DNA of 64,000 nt, taken from assembly GCA_002049455.2 (NCBI GenBank), contig KV918921.1, positions 1 through 64,000 of the forward strand, in the 5' to 3' direction. Source of the stretch: Porphyra umbilicalis. Its lineage: Eukaryota > Rhodophyta > Bangiophyceae > Bangiales > Bangiaceae. Below the pieces are notes generated by a model. That model was not told where the DNA came from. It saw only the letters and a program-made list of their open reading frames with translations, and searched no databases. Every line of letters begins with the position of its first letter. The first letter of the stretch is position 1. Made by a program: the position numbers and the translations under genes. Positions 42,295 to 52,138 of this stretch are shown in pieces.

Positions 42295-43465
42295 GCAGGG
42301 CGCTGTGGGGAGGGGGGGCATGGCCGCCGCGCGGTCGGCCGACAGTCGAGGCAGACGCCGGCCGCGGCGCGGGTGAGGGTGCAGGCGGACTGTCGTGTGG
42401 CCCACAGTCAATGCGCGCAGCGTGCACGCGTGCGGACGCGCGTGACGGAGGTGGGCGGGCGGTCGGGGGAGCATCAAGCGACGGCGTTTCAGCGTCTCGT
42501 TTCGGCGGGGCTGCCGACCATGTGCACGAGTTTGGCGGCGTGTCGCCTGGATGGCGGCGTTGCCTCTTTCTGGCTTGTCACGGCTGCGCCCAGGAAGAGG
42601 AAGGAAGGCGAGCGCGTGGATGGAAGAGCGGGAGAGTGCAGATGAGAGTGAGCATCTTGGCACTCTATCTTCACAAGGTTGCAGATGCGAGTGAGCATCT
42701 TGGTACTCCATCATCATCACAAGGGCAAGCCACGACACGAGCGTTCTTCGAACAATGAATTACTCCATCTCCACCAGCAAAGCGGTGCGGCCTCCTCTCT
42801 GCGCGCAGGGACTTCGGCGCATTCGCCAAAGCGCATCATGAGATGATCTCATGCAAGCGCAGACAAAAAGCGCGGGCACAGAGGCGGCAACCCCCATTCG
42901 AAAGCTTCGGCCCGGATCAGCGGACGATCGACCGAACCGCGCACCGATCGAATCCAACTGCCGACCTCGCGCTGACCTCCGCGACGGAGGTTCGTCACTG
43001 CGTGACCGAGCCCTGCCGCCAGCACCAGCACCTCCTGCCCACCCAGCCACACAGCAGCGGCGACCACAGCCACCGCCAGTCAGAGGCGGACCAGCACGGA
43101 CGGCGTGGCTGTCAACGTGCCGGGCCAGGTCACTCCGTGTGGGTAGGTATCAAGTCCGAAACCGACACACGCAGCATGAAGCAACCCAAGACAGAGTAGA
43201 CAGCGAGTCGGAACAAGGCAAGAAGAACAAAAGCAGACAGGCTCACGGCCATAGCCGGAAACACCCAAACAAAAAAAATGGTAGTCTGAGTAGGACCCAA
43301 AAACGAGAGACGACGGGACTCGTCACCCCCCCCACAAAGCCGCGCTGCCAGCAGATGAGCCGGCGCCGCATCACACCGCCGCGTCGCAGTCGACCGCGCC
43401 GACACAGCAGGCTTGACACACACAGCGGTTGGTGCCCGCCCGACCCCCAACGCTCACCACAGCGT
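42295..43465. other. Spacer with a short direct repeat
   Basis: It lies between MoaC and the end of the opposing zinc-ribbon gene. It holds the direct repeat at 42638-42723 and lower-GC DNA at 43180-43290. Open frames lack domains. Confidence 0.45.
42638..42723. repeat. Two ~40 bp direct repeats
   Basis: GCAGATGAGAGTGAGCATCT at 42638 and GCAGATGCGAGTGAGCATCT at 42681 begin near-identical ~40 bp units ending in TCACAAG. The second unit carries an extra ATC. A simple local duplication. Confidence 0.75.
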
Positions 43466-44274
43466 CTAGCCGCTGAGGTCCACCACCAGCCCCTCGTCGC
43501 CGCCCTTGTCGCGCTTCGCGGCGCCCCCCCCCCCCTCCCCCCCCCCGCGACGGCTCGGCGTCCCCCCCCCCCCCCCCAGCGTCGTCACCCCAAAATCATC
43601 GTCCTCGCCCTCATCCCCAAACACCCCCCCCCCATCCCCCCCCGCCCGAGCCCGAGGTGCGCGTGCAGGAAGGCGTCCCCATCAAACGGGGTGCCATCCA
43701 CATTCTCCAACGCCCCCAGCCGCGCCGTAAACGAGTTGTCACACACCGCGCAGCGGACGAGGAGCCCCGTCGGCGACGCCAACTGCTCGGGCCGCACCAT
43801 AATCGACGCGAAGCAGCGCGCGCAGGTGCAGTAGGTGGTGATGCTCGTCTGATCATCGTCATCGTCCGCGTCGTCCGCGTCGGCGCCGCGGCGTCGAAAG
43901 GAGGGCCCGGGCTTGTTGCTGTCGGGGGGCCCCGCGGGCGGGGGCTCGCGCGCGACTTGCTCCGCCGCCGCAACCGCGAGTTGCTCCGGCTGCTCGACAT
44001 GCGCGGGGGGGCGGCCGTGGGGGGGGGGGGGGGGTGGGCGCGCGCCCCCGCCGGGGGAAGCACCGGGGAGCGTGGCGGCGCCGGGGGCCCCACGGGATGG
44101 GAAGCGCGGCAGGCGCAGGGGCGGGGTGCCGAGGTGGGCCCGCCGGCCGTGCCCGACGCCCGCAAGCGCGCGCCCGCCGCCGCCCCCACCGTCGGCTGGG
44201 CAGCGCCTGCAGCGGAGGCGGAGGGCGCCGGCGGGGGCGGCGCCCACAGGGGCAAAGGCAGGCGACGGCGCCAT
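43466..44274 (-). CDS. MJ0042-type zinc-ribbon protein, probably plastid, frame broken at C runs
   Basis: MAPSPAFAPVGAAPAGALRL at 44274 opens a transit-like leader and a Pro/Gly/Arg-rich linker. An acidic stretch (ADADDADDDDDQTS) precedes the domain TYCTCARCFASIMVRPEQLA then GLLVRCAVCDNSFTARLGAL. This is two CxxC knuckles about 20 residues apart with a VRC strand, the pattern of MJ0042/Zn-ribbon modules that bind one Zn. After DGTPFDGDAFLHAHLGLG the frame steps at a C run (43622-43644) to VFGDEGEDDDFGVTTLG. It crosses three further C runs with no net shift and ends KRDKGGDEGLVVDLSG at the TAG 43466-43468. Function unknown; zinc-ribbon proteins of this size in algae often act in plastid gene expression or assembly, but that is only a suggestion. 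Confidence 0.6.
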
Positions 44275-46086
44275 GGTCGGCCCGCCGGCGGCGGCGGGGC
44301 GGCGGGCAGCCAACCGTCTGGCGCCAAACGGCGAGGGCGACGGCCACAGGGAGGGGGGGAGATGAAGCTCGGGCGGCCTCGACGGTGCTAGGGACCGGGG
44401 CACGACAGACCGACCGACCGTCGCGGCCGCCGCGCGCAGCGCCGCCAACAACAGCGACGGCAGCGGCCACGGGACGCACGGGCCGCCGTCAGCAGCCCCG
44501 AGCGCGGGGCGCGCCGACGACCGCGCGCGCGCGACGGTTCCCGCCGCGCGGAGCGCGGCCAAAGTGGAGGCTCACCACGACCGGTGCGGGGTCCGGCCGA
44601 GGCAGCCGGGCAAGTTTTTGCGGCACATTCGCGGCGTGACTGGGGACTTTTTTCTTTGAGCTTTGTGCTGGCCACTGTGCGCTGTGTGAATTTCATATAT
44701 ATTTGGTCCGAGGGCCTCTGGGAAGTTGCGCACGGCCTATCTTGTGCATGCAGCATATGCACTTTGCCGCTACTTTCTGCAACGGTAATCGCTATCCGTT
44801 CGACGCAGCCATTGAAGAGCGTCTTTCATGTTCTGAAACATCAAACGTTAGGCCGTAAAAAGAAGTCACTGGTTCTGATGCAGAATCTCGGTTCGCTGTG
44901 CTCGAGCGGTCCAATCACAAGTGGCGACCTTCATTCTTGGCGCGACGCCGCATCTGGGCAGAGTGCCTGTGACGACGTACAGTTTCCCTGGCCTTGAGGT
45001 CAGGGTACAGTGCGTTCTTGTACAAGAGAATCGTTTACAAGGGAATATGGGTGGCGAGTCTTACATTCCAGTCCGGGTAGGCCACTTTTATTCATATTGA
45101 GCTGAATCAGCGACCGTTTTTAATTTCTTTGCGAGCTAGTCCACGTTGCGGGAGTACTTGTTAAGACAGAAAAACACATCCTTTTCGCTCCCTCTGCAGC
45201 CCCAGAAAGTTTCGTCACCGTTTTCGCACTGGGAATGTTGGTACGCGTGGTCGGGTGCCTCGCACCCAGTTGGACGCCATGATGAGGTCTTGCTCACGCG
45301 TACGGTTCGCGACAGTGTTCATAGCACAAGATGCTGGATGGAAAGGGTCTTGAGGCGGGGTGCACGGTCTACGGGGCCCTCTGGCGGTGTGGCACAGAGT
45401 AATGTCGATGGTACTTTAAGAGCGGCGGTTTCAGATGTCTCTGAGGGCGTTTTTTTTGCAGTCAAACGCATGAAAGCAGGATGTTGCGAGGCGCGCGACG
45501 TGGCGGGTGAGACCGCGCCACTGGGCGCGATGCGTCGGGCGGCGAGGATGGTGGGTGACTGACAAACTGCGGGAGGGGCGGCCGGATGGCTCATTTGTCT
45601 GGTGTCCTTGACCAGGTGGCTGGTGTATTTTTTGCAAGCGTGTCAAATAGCAAAGCCAACTCGGGCCAGGGCATTTGCGCGAACGTGCCTTTAGTTTCCC
45701 ATATTTCACTCAGTTTAAATTTTCGCAAGACACATGGGGTGGTCGGATCACGGCGGTGGTGCCGCCTTTGCCGCGTGGCGCCGACCGCGAGCGCCTGCGG
45801 ACACGGCGGCTCTCCTCCACCGCCACCACGGCCGGCTGCCCGGCGGCCACCGCCCCGTGGCGCGGCACCCGGGCGGTGCGTGCGCACCCGCGTGCGCGTG
45901 GCAATCGCTTGCGTCCCCTTGCGGCGGCACGACCAGCCTCGCTCGACCGACCGACGGGCGCGCGCTCGGCGCGCCGCGGAGACCACGGCTGCGGCGGGTG
46001 CCCCCCCCCCACCTTCCAACCCCCCCCCCCGCCATTCCCCTCCCCCCCCCGGCCGCCCCGGCGTGTGCCCCACCCTCCCCGTCACA
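44275..46086. other. Gene-poor spacer, 1.8 kb
   Basis: The first ~350 bp are GC-rich 5' flank of the zinc-ribbon gene. The middle (44640-45590) has the lowest GC of the area, with TTTCATATATATTTGG at 44690-44705. An open frame 45146-45562 (plus) has mixed composition but no domain, and I do not call it. The last part leads into the nuclease gene. Confidence 0.45.
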
Positions 46087-47783
46087 ATGGCCTTCCTCAG
46101 CGTCTCCGTACCGGCGGCCGCCGGCGCCAACCCCCTGCGACCCCGCGCCGGCGCGGTGCTCCACTGCCTCCACCGCCTCGGCGCGGCCGGCACCGCCGCC
46201 GCTGCCGCCGCCACGCGCCCGCCGGCGGCGGTCACCCCAGCGGCCGCCGCCTCTGCCTTTGGCGGCCGCCGCCTGACGACGGGCGTCACGGGGGCCGCCC
46301 GCGGGCGCCGCCGCGGGGGCGCCCCCTGGGCCCCCCCGCCGTCGGCGCCGCCGCCGGTGCCGCCGCACCGGCGGCAGACGGTGGCCATGGCAACGGCGGG
46401 GGCTCCCCCCCCGGCGGCGGCGGCGGGGACCCCCCCGCCCCCCCACCCCTGCGGCCGGCACGGGGCGCTCCTTCCGGCTGGCGCCGTCGGATTTCGCCTT
46501 CCTCTGGGAATCCTGCGCGCGCTGCTTTTACCTAAAGGCCCACGGGCGGCTGTACCGGCCGCGGGCGCCCTTCCCCACCATCTTCAACGCGATTGACTTG
46601 CAGATGAAGCGGTACTATCGGGGGCGCTCCACGGGGGCGGTGCTGCCGGCAATGCCGCGGGGCGAGTTTTTGTGTGAGGACGACGACGCGTCGGTCGAGT
46701 CGGTCCCGCTGAGCGTGCCGGGGCACGCCTCAACAGTGTACTTTCGGGGAAAGGTATGGCGGTGGGGAGGGGGGGGGGGGGTGTGGTCCCCGTGCGGGCG
46801 GACCGTGACGGGGTCGGCCCCGGCGTCGCCTCGTCTGCTCCGCATGCCACCCGGTACGCGGCGAGGCGTGTGGCTGTGTGGGGGTGACGGACCGTCGGGT
46901 GGCTTGCCGCTGCCGTGGTCGCCTCTGCGGCGCGCTCTGCCACGGCGGTGTGCCACCTCTCTTGTACACGCTCAGTGACTCACACCCCATCCGTTGTTTT
47001 CTGGTTGCCCCCGTCGGCGCGCTCGACTCGGCGCGCACGCCACTCGCTCCTTGTCTCTGTCTCCCCCCACTTTTTCTACCCCCTCTGACCCCTCGACCCA
47101 CGCGCGCAGCTCGACTGCCTGGTGCGCGACGAAAACGACGACTATGGGGTCATTGACTTCAAGACGTCGAGCGTCGAAAAGAGCCTCGCCATCTACTCGC
47201 GGCAGCTGCACGCGTACGCGCACGCGCTCGAAACGCCGTCTGACGGCTCGGAGCTGCTCGCCGGGCGGGTGTCCCACATGGGCTTGGTCGTGTACGAGCC
47301 CCGCACGTTTGCGTGCGACGACGTGGGCGTCGCCGCCGCCGCCGCCGCGGCGGCGGTCAACGACGCTGACGCCGACGGGGCGGGCGACACGGGCGGCGAC
47401 GGCGGCGCTATGGCCGACGAGGCTGCGCCCGTTGCCGCGGCTGCCGTTGCAGCCGGCGCCTCCCCCCCCCCCCCCACCCCCACCACCCGGTCGTCAGCGA
47501 CCAAGACGCCGACGACGATGGCCCGCCGGCCGTGTACCAAACGCGCGGCGACACGGTCGCCGCCGACCTCCGCGGCCGCGCCGTGTGGGTGCCCATTGAG
47601 CGGAACGACGCGGCGTTTGGCGCCTTCCTCGCCGACGTGCTGACGGTCCTCGAGCGCCCCGAGCCGCCGCCGCCGGCCAAGGCCAAGTGGGGGAAGAAGG
47701 GCCGCCTCGCCTGCACCTACTGCCAGTTTATCGAGGACGTGCGGGCGGGGAACTTGGCCTACTCGGGGCGCCTCGCCGAGTGA
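46087..47783 (+). CDS. PD-(D/E)XK nuclease with cysteine pairs, two exons, frame breaks at C runs
   Basis: Exon 1 starts at 46087 (MAFLSVSVPAAAGANPLRPR, organelle-leader-like) and ends at 46753; exon 2 is 47110-47783. After C runs near 46410-46441 the frame changes to SDFAFLWESCARCFYLKAHG then RLYRPRAPFPTIFNAIDLQM. Splicing AAG/CTC gives YFRGKLDCLVRDENDDYGVI then DFKTSSVEKSLAIYSRQLHA, the D..(D)xK core of a PD-(D/E)XK nuclease followed by the Q/Y helix. Exon 2 has HMGLVVYEPRTF and an Ala-rich insert. A break at the C run 47463-47476 is followed by VWVPIERNDAAFGAFLADVL and CTYCQFIEDVRAG. The same layout occurs in bacterial and algal Cas4/RecB-like nucleases. The CxxC pairs at both ends could hold an iron-sulfur cluster or Zn, as in Cas4, AddB and Exo5. 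Substrate unknown; probably organellar DNA processing. Confidence 0.75.
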
Positions 47784-48027
47784 GCGGCGCGTGCCGCGGC
47801 GGGCGGGGCGCGGGCGGGGGGCGGAGCGCTCTCACCGTCGTGCGGTGGGTGTGGGGGGGGGGGGGCCCGCTCGGTAGGGTCGGCTGCGCCCGTGTGGGGT
47901 TTGGTGCTCAGCAGGCCTAAATCCCGTGACTGATGATTTTTTTTTTGTTGACGTACAAGCGCTGGCGTGACGCCCACGCATCGGCAGAGCGGTCCAGGGG
48001 AGCATGAAAAAACCATTGCACAGCCGT

Positions 48028-48921
48028 TTACTTGTCCTTCCTTGTTCCCGCCGCCGTGGTCGTCGGCGCCCGCCGCGTGGCGCCGGCGCCCGCCTTGCGC
48101 CGGCGCGCGGTGGTGGTCGCGGCGCCCTTGGCGTCCCCCGCCGCCGTCACCGCCGCCGGCGCGGCGGCCGCGGCCGGCGCACCGCCGCCCGCCGCCGGCG
48201 CCGCGTCCGCGTCCGCGTCGGCCCCCTCGTCGGCGCCCTCGGGCGGGGTGCCCGACAGCAGCGCCATGAGCGGGTTGGCTTCGGGCTTGAACGGCCGCGC
48301 GAGCGCCTCCACCGCCGGCCGCCCGAGGACGTGCAGTTGGAAGAGGGGCTCCTCCACCAGCCGCGCCAGCCCCGTCGCCGACGTGATCACCAGCGGGTTG
48401 AGGGAGCCCATCTTGAGGTGAAACACCGACAGCAGCAGCGCGTTGAAGAGGAGGCCCCGACGGACCGACGCGAGCACCGACAGGTCATACTCCTCGGTCG
48501 ACATCACCTCGGGCGCGGCGGCCTCGGCGGCCTCGGCCGCCGGCTCTGCGGCCGCCGCCGCTGCCGCGCCGCGCCGCTTGCGGCCGCCCGTGCCGGAGGT
48601 GGCGTCCACGGTCGCGTCGACCTCCTCCTCCCCCTCCTTGGCGGTGGCCGCGTCAGCAGCCGCCGACGCCTCCGCCGACGCTTCGGAAAAGGCGGCAAAC
48701 GGGCTGGCCGGCTTGGGCGGCACCGTCACGGGCGCCGTCTCCTTCTTGGCCAAGATGCGGGAGCGGATGTACAGCTGGACGGCCAGGGAGATGGCCATGT
48801 AGACGACAAAGATGACGCGGCATACGGCAATGATCCGCGGGTCCTTCTGGTCGACCTTCTTCAGCACCGAAATCGCTGCGAGAGTGATGGCCATCTGCTT
48901 GACGCCGCCGGGGAGCACCAT
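48028..48921 (-). CDS. PHO88/SND3 family ER membrane protein
   Basis: An intact 297-residue frame from MVLPGGVKQMAITLAAISVL (48921) to a TAA at 48028. The PHO88 landmarks are all present: VLKKVDQKDPRIIAVCRVIF, VVYMAISLAVQLYIRSRILA, then after a spacer MSTEEYDLSVLASVRRGLLF, HLKMGSLNPLVITS and QLHVLGRPAVEALARPFKPE. There are two membrane helices before the spacer and one around LLFNALLLSVFHLKMG. In yeast the protein (188 residues) is Snd3, part of the SRP-independent ER targeting route, first found as a phosphate-transport gene. Here a ~55-residue acidic/Ala insert and a ~90-residue Ala/Lys/Arg C-terminal tail ending RRKAGAGATRRAP..GTRKDK lengthen it. Upstream in-frame Met codons exist up to 49143, but 48921 aligns with the family N-terminus. 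Confidence 0.85.
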   Translation of the reverse strand: MVLPGGVKQMAITLAAISVLKKVDQKDPRIIAVCRVIFVVYMAISLAVQLYIRSRILAKKETAPVTVPPKPASPFAAFSEASAEASAAADAATAKEGEEEVDATVDATSGTGGRKRRGAAAAAAAEPAAEAAEAAAPEVMSTEEYDLSVLASVRRGLLFNALLLSVFHLKMGSLNPLVITSATGLARLVEEPLFQLHVLGRPAVEALARPFKPEANPLMALLSGTPPEGADEGADADADAAPAAGGGAPAAAAAPAAVTAAGDAKGAATTTARRRKAGAGATRRAPTTTAAGTRKDK

Positions 48922-51056
48922 GGTGGGCGCCGGGGGGGGGGCACCGTACCAGCCAAGGGGCAGCGCCGCGCCGAGCGGCGTGGGGTAACGCAGAGCAGTA
49001 AAGCCGACGAGGGCAAACGACGCAAGAGTCGTGGTGGGGGCAAGAGTGCGACACCCGCGTGGCACGGGACTGAGGTGCCCAAAAAAAGAAACGGCCAGTG
49101 TGGACACGGCCGTGGAGGACCCGACGGCAAGTGCTGTCCCCACGGGCCCTGCGCAGGTTTTCGCGGCGGCCGCAGTCTCTGTTTGTGGCTGCCAAACGGC
49201 CAGCTGATGTCACGTTCAATCCAACTGCGTCGTAATTCCGCCTTTCGAAGAGAGCTGACAGTTCCACGACAGGCTTTTTCTCGTGCCTGGAAGCGCCAAC
49301 TGACACTATACAAATAGAAGTTGTTTTTAAGTTCATAGGGCTCGATGTCTAGTAGCACCCCTAATAAATCCGCTGAACAACTTCTTCTGGGTTCAAACCA
49401 GGATCAATTCCAGATGCTCAAATCCAAACTGAGGATCTGTTGTCGCAGCCGCCGTGCGGCGCGGCGATGCGACACCGCCGTCGATGTTGCCCTTGAAGCT
49501 AACCGACGACGACGCGGTGGCGGGGGCATCCCCAGCAATGTGCCGCCCAGTGGCGAGCGACACCCGATGGTGCCGTTGCAGTTTGTGACCTGACGTCTGT
49601 GGTCATACGCTATCCCGCTCTACCATGGAATCCCGCTGAATCGTCCTCTCCGCCCGGGCGTGGCGTTGGGCTTTTGGGGCGTCGCCATATTCTCCGCGTC
49701 CGCCCTCCTTGGCGTCGACGCCTCGCTGCCCCTGCCCGCTGGAGGCGGCACGACGTAGTGGCTGCGGCATTGGTGCTGGTCTGTGTTTTTTCATAGCGCG
49801 GTTCTATGGCGGTATCCGGCATCACTGGCGCTACTTGAGCACTCGGTACGTACCACCGATCCTCTTTTTTTTTCTTTCCACCCCCTCCTGCCCTGTTCTC
49901 CTTGATGTATAAGTACTTGCACCACTCTGACGCTTTGTCGTATGCGGAGACATCAGTATACAATCACCATCTTTCGACTGAGGGAACTGGCAATGCCATC
50001 ACGTCCGCCCATTGCTCCACCTCGACGTGTGCATTGAGACTAACCTCTCGTTCTTTCTCGCTGGTGTTTGGCTGTGCCTGGGCTGCTGGTTCTTTGCATG
50101 TGGCATGTCCTTTCGACTCGTAGGCGCGCCGGTAGTGTTTTCTTTTGGGCTACCTACCAATGGAGCAGAATTGACCACACGTCCTTCCTAACGCAATGTA
50201 TTCCAACCCGCTGCAGGTACGTTGTGGTTGACTCCCCCGGTTGGTCGATCGCGACGCGTCAGTCACCCCCCCCACACCCACCTCGTTCCCGTGATTAAAC
50301 AAAAGCGATTCATGCACCACGATCGGAGCCGGGACCGCGACGCTCTGGCGCCGTCGGACCCCCTGACGTACAACAATCCCGGCGTCTTCACGTCATCTAT
50401 GAGGAAACAACAGCGGGCGCAGCAGCCCGCTGGGGTGGCGCTCCTACCGTGGTACGGGCAGGGGCTTTTCGGCCGCTTTGGCTGCCGGCGCCAGTGGCTG
50501 ACCGTCGCCCACTTGTTGCTCTTTTCGTTGTTTCCTGCACGCGTCTGGCCTATTGCTGCAGGCGATCATTCATGGAACGATGATCTTTCTCGCTGCTGCA
50601 GCAGCATCCGTGCGCTTGGCCGTTGGGGCTCCTGTTTGGTTCAACGAGAGCAAAAGCGGGCGCCCCGTTGCGTCGCGTGCAGCACCCTTATTGCACGAGG
50701 TCCGTCTGAGCGCGTTTGTGGTCCTTTGTATCCCCAGCGGGCTCCTTTGCCTCTGCGGGACTGTCGCGGCTCTTCGTTTTACATGTCCATTCCTGCCCGT
50801 CCTCTACGCCTGGCTTTTGCTCGTAGCACTTGAGAGTCAGCCTTCGTGTGTGCCTAATGTCGGCCACGGGGCCTCATCCCACTACAGCAAGGCCGTGCGA
50901 CCAACACACACACAACTCTGGGGTCAACCTGTACAAGATACTCGCCAGCAGGGACGCAGCCGCTTGCCGTACGGCGCGCAGCACCAACGCAGAAAAACAA
51001 GCAAACAAGACACAAACACAAGCAGAGGACCGCACCCCCCCCCCCCCCCCGGCGTC
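48922..51056. other. Lower-GC region, possibly holding an unresolved multi-exon gene
   Basis: Several good splice signals occur on the plus strand. Acceptor ttttttcatag before 49797 pairs with donor cg/gtacgt at 49846. An exon 50124-50216 (93 bp) has acceptor ctcgtag and donor cag/gtacgt. Another acceptor, tattgctgcag, ends at 50561. The first two exons join to HHWRYLSTRRAGSVFFWATY then QWSRIDHTSFLTQC. The last opens a hydrophobic frame AIIHGTMIFLAAAAASVRLA then AFVVLCIPSGLLCLCGTVAA, but the phases of these do not match, so an exon is missing or one model is wrong. A small membrane protein is plausible. Nothing in it matches a family I know. Confidence 0.3.
50562..50833 (+). CDS. Candidate terminal exon of a membrane protein
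   Basis: Following a consensus acceptor, the frame encodes two hydrophobic segments, TMIFLAAAAASVRLAVGAPV and LSAFVVLCIPSGLLCLCGTV, then FLPVLYAWLLLVALES. It is A/T-richer than surrounding GC DNA yet open. The frame stays open beyond 50833 into the antisense of the next gene, so the true end is uncertain. No homolog recognised. Confidence 0.25.
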
Positions 51057-51739
51057 TCAATCCACAATACCGTGCTCCCACTCGTCCATCGCGTCCAACA
51101 AGACGTCTGCAACGGAGCCGACCCAGCCCGTCCCCCCCCCGCGGCCACCCACGTGTCTTGCACCGCCCCCCTGAGGCGGGAGAAGCCCACAACGTCCCCC
51201 ACCCGCCACCGGCCGACCGCGTACGAAACGATCGTCGCCGCCGCCACGCCGCCCGTGTCGGCCGCCCGCGCGAGCGCCGCGCCCGGCAGCTCTGCATCGT
51301 CAACGACGGGCGCGACGGGCGGCGGCACGACGACGCCCGCGCCGCCGGTCATGCCGCCGCCGCCCCCCCCCCCCCCCCCACCGCCGCCGCCGACGCCCGC
51401 ACCGCCGCTCGCACCGGCGGCGGGGCCGCCACCGCCCTCGTCCCCCCCCCCGCCGCCCTCCCCGTACCGCGCGTTATCGTCGGCGGCGAGGCGCGCGAGC
51501 GTGCGCGGCAAGTCGGCCAGCGCCCGCTCCGTCGCGGCGAGCGTGAGGACGGTCCGCCGCTCGACCGACGCGGGGGCGGCGGCGATCGCCGCGCCGAGGC
51601 GGAGGAGCGACGCCAGGTACCCGTCCGCGTCGGCCGCCTCGGCCGCGCGCGCAAACGCCGCGTCGGCGGGGGAGGCGTCGGCGCCGCCGCCGTCGGCGGC
51701 GGCCGCCGCGTCGGCGGCGGCCGCCCCCGCCCCGGCGCG

Positions 51740-51775
<36 letters not shown>

Positions 51776-52090
51776 CAGCGCGAGCGGCTTGGCGTGCGCC
51801 GGGGCGGCAACGAGGGCGGCGACGCGGGCGACAATGGCGGCGGCGACGAGGCCGGTCGTCACGGGGGCGGCGAGGCAGGTGGCCACCCGCCCCGCCGTGG
51901 CCGCCGGCAGCGCGCGGCGGGTGATGGCGGCGAGGGTGGCGGCGGCGGCGGGGGTCAACTCGCCCTTGCGCGCGGCCGCGTCGAGCGTGAACGCGACGGT
52001 CTTGACTTCCCCTTCCGGGTGCACCGCCAAGGCCGACGCGGCGCCAATCGCGACCGTGAGGCTAATCAAGAGGGAGCCATACTCCCCGCC

Positions 52091-52138
<48 letters not shown>

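Noticed and set aside
45146-45562. 138-residue plus-strand open frame
   Set aside because: No recognisable domain; sits in low-GC spacer where stop-free stretches of this size can occur by chance.
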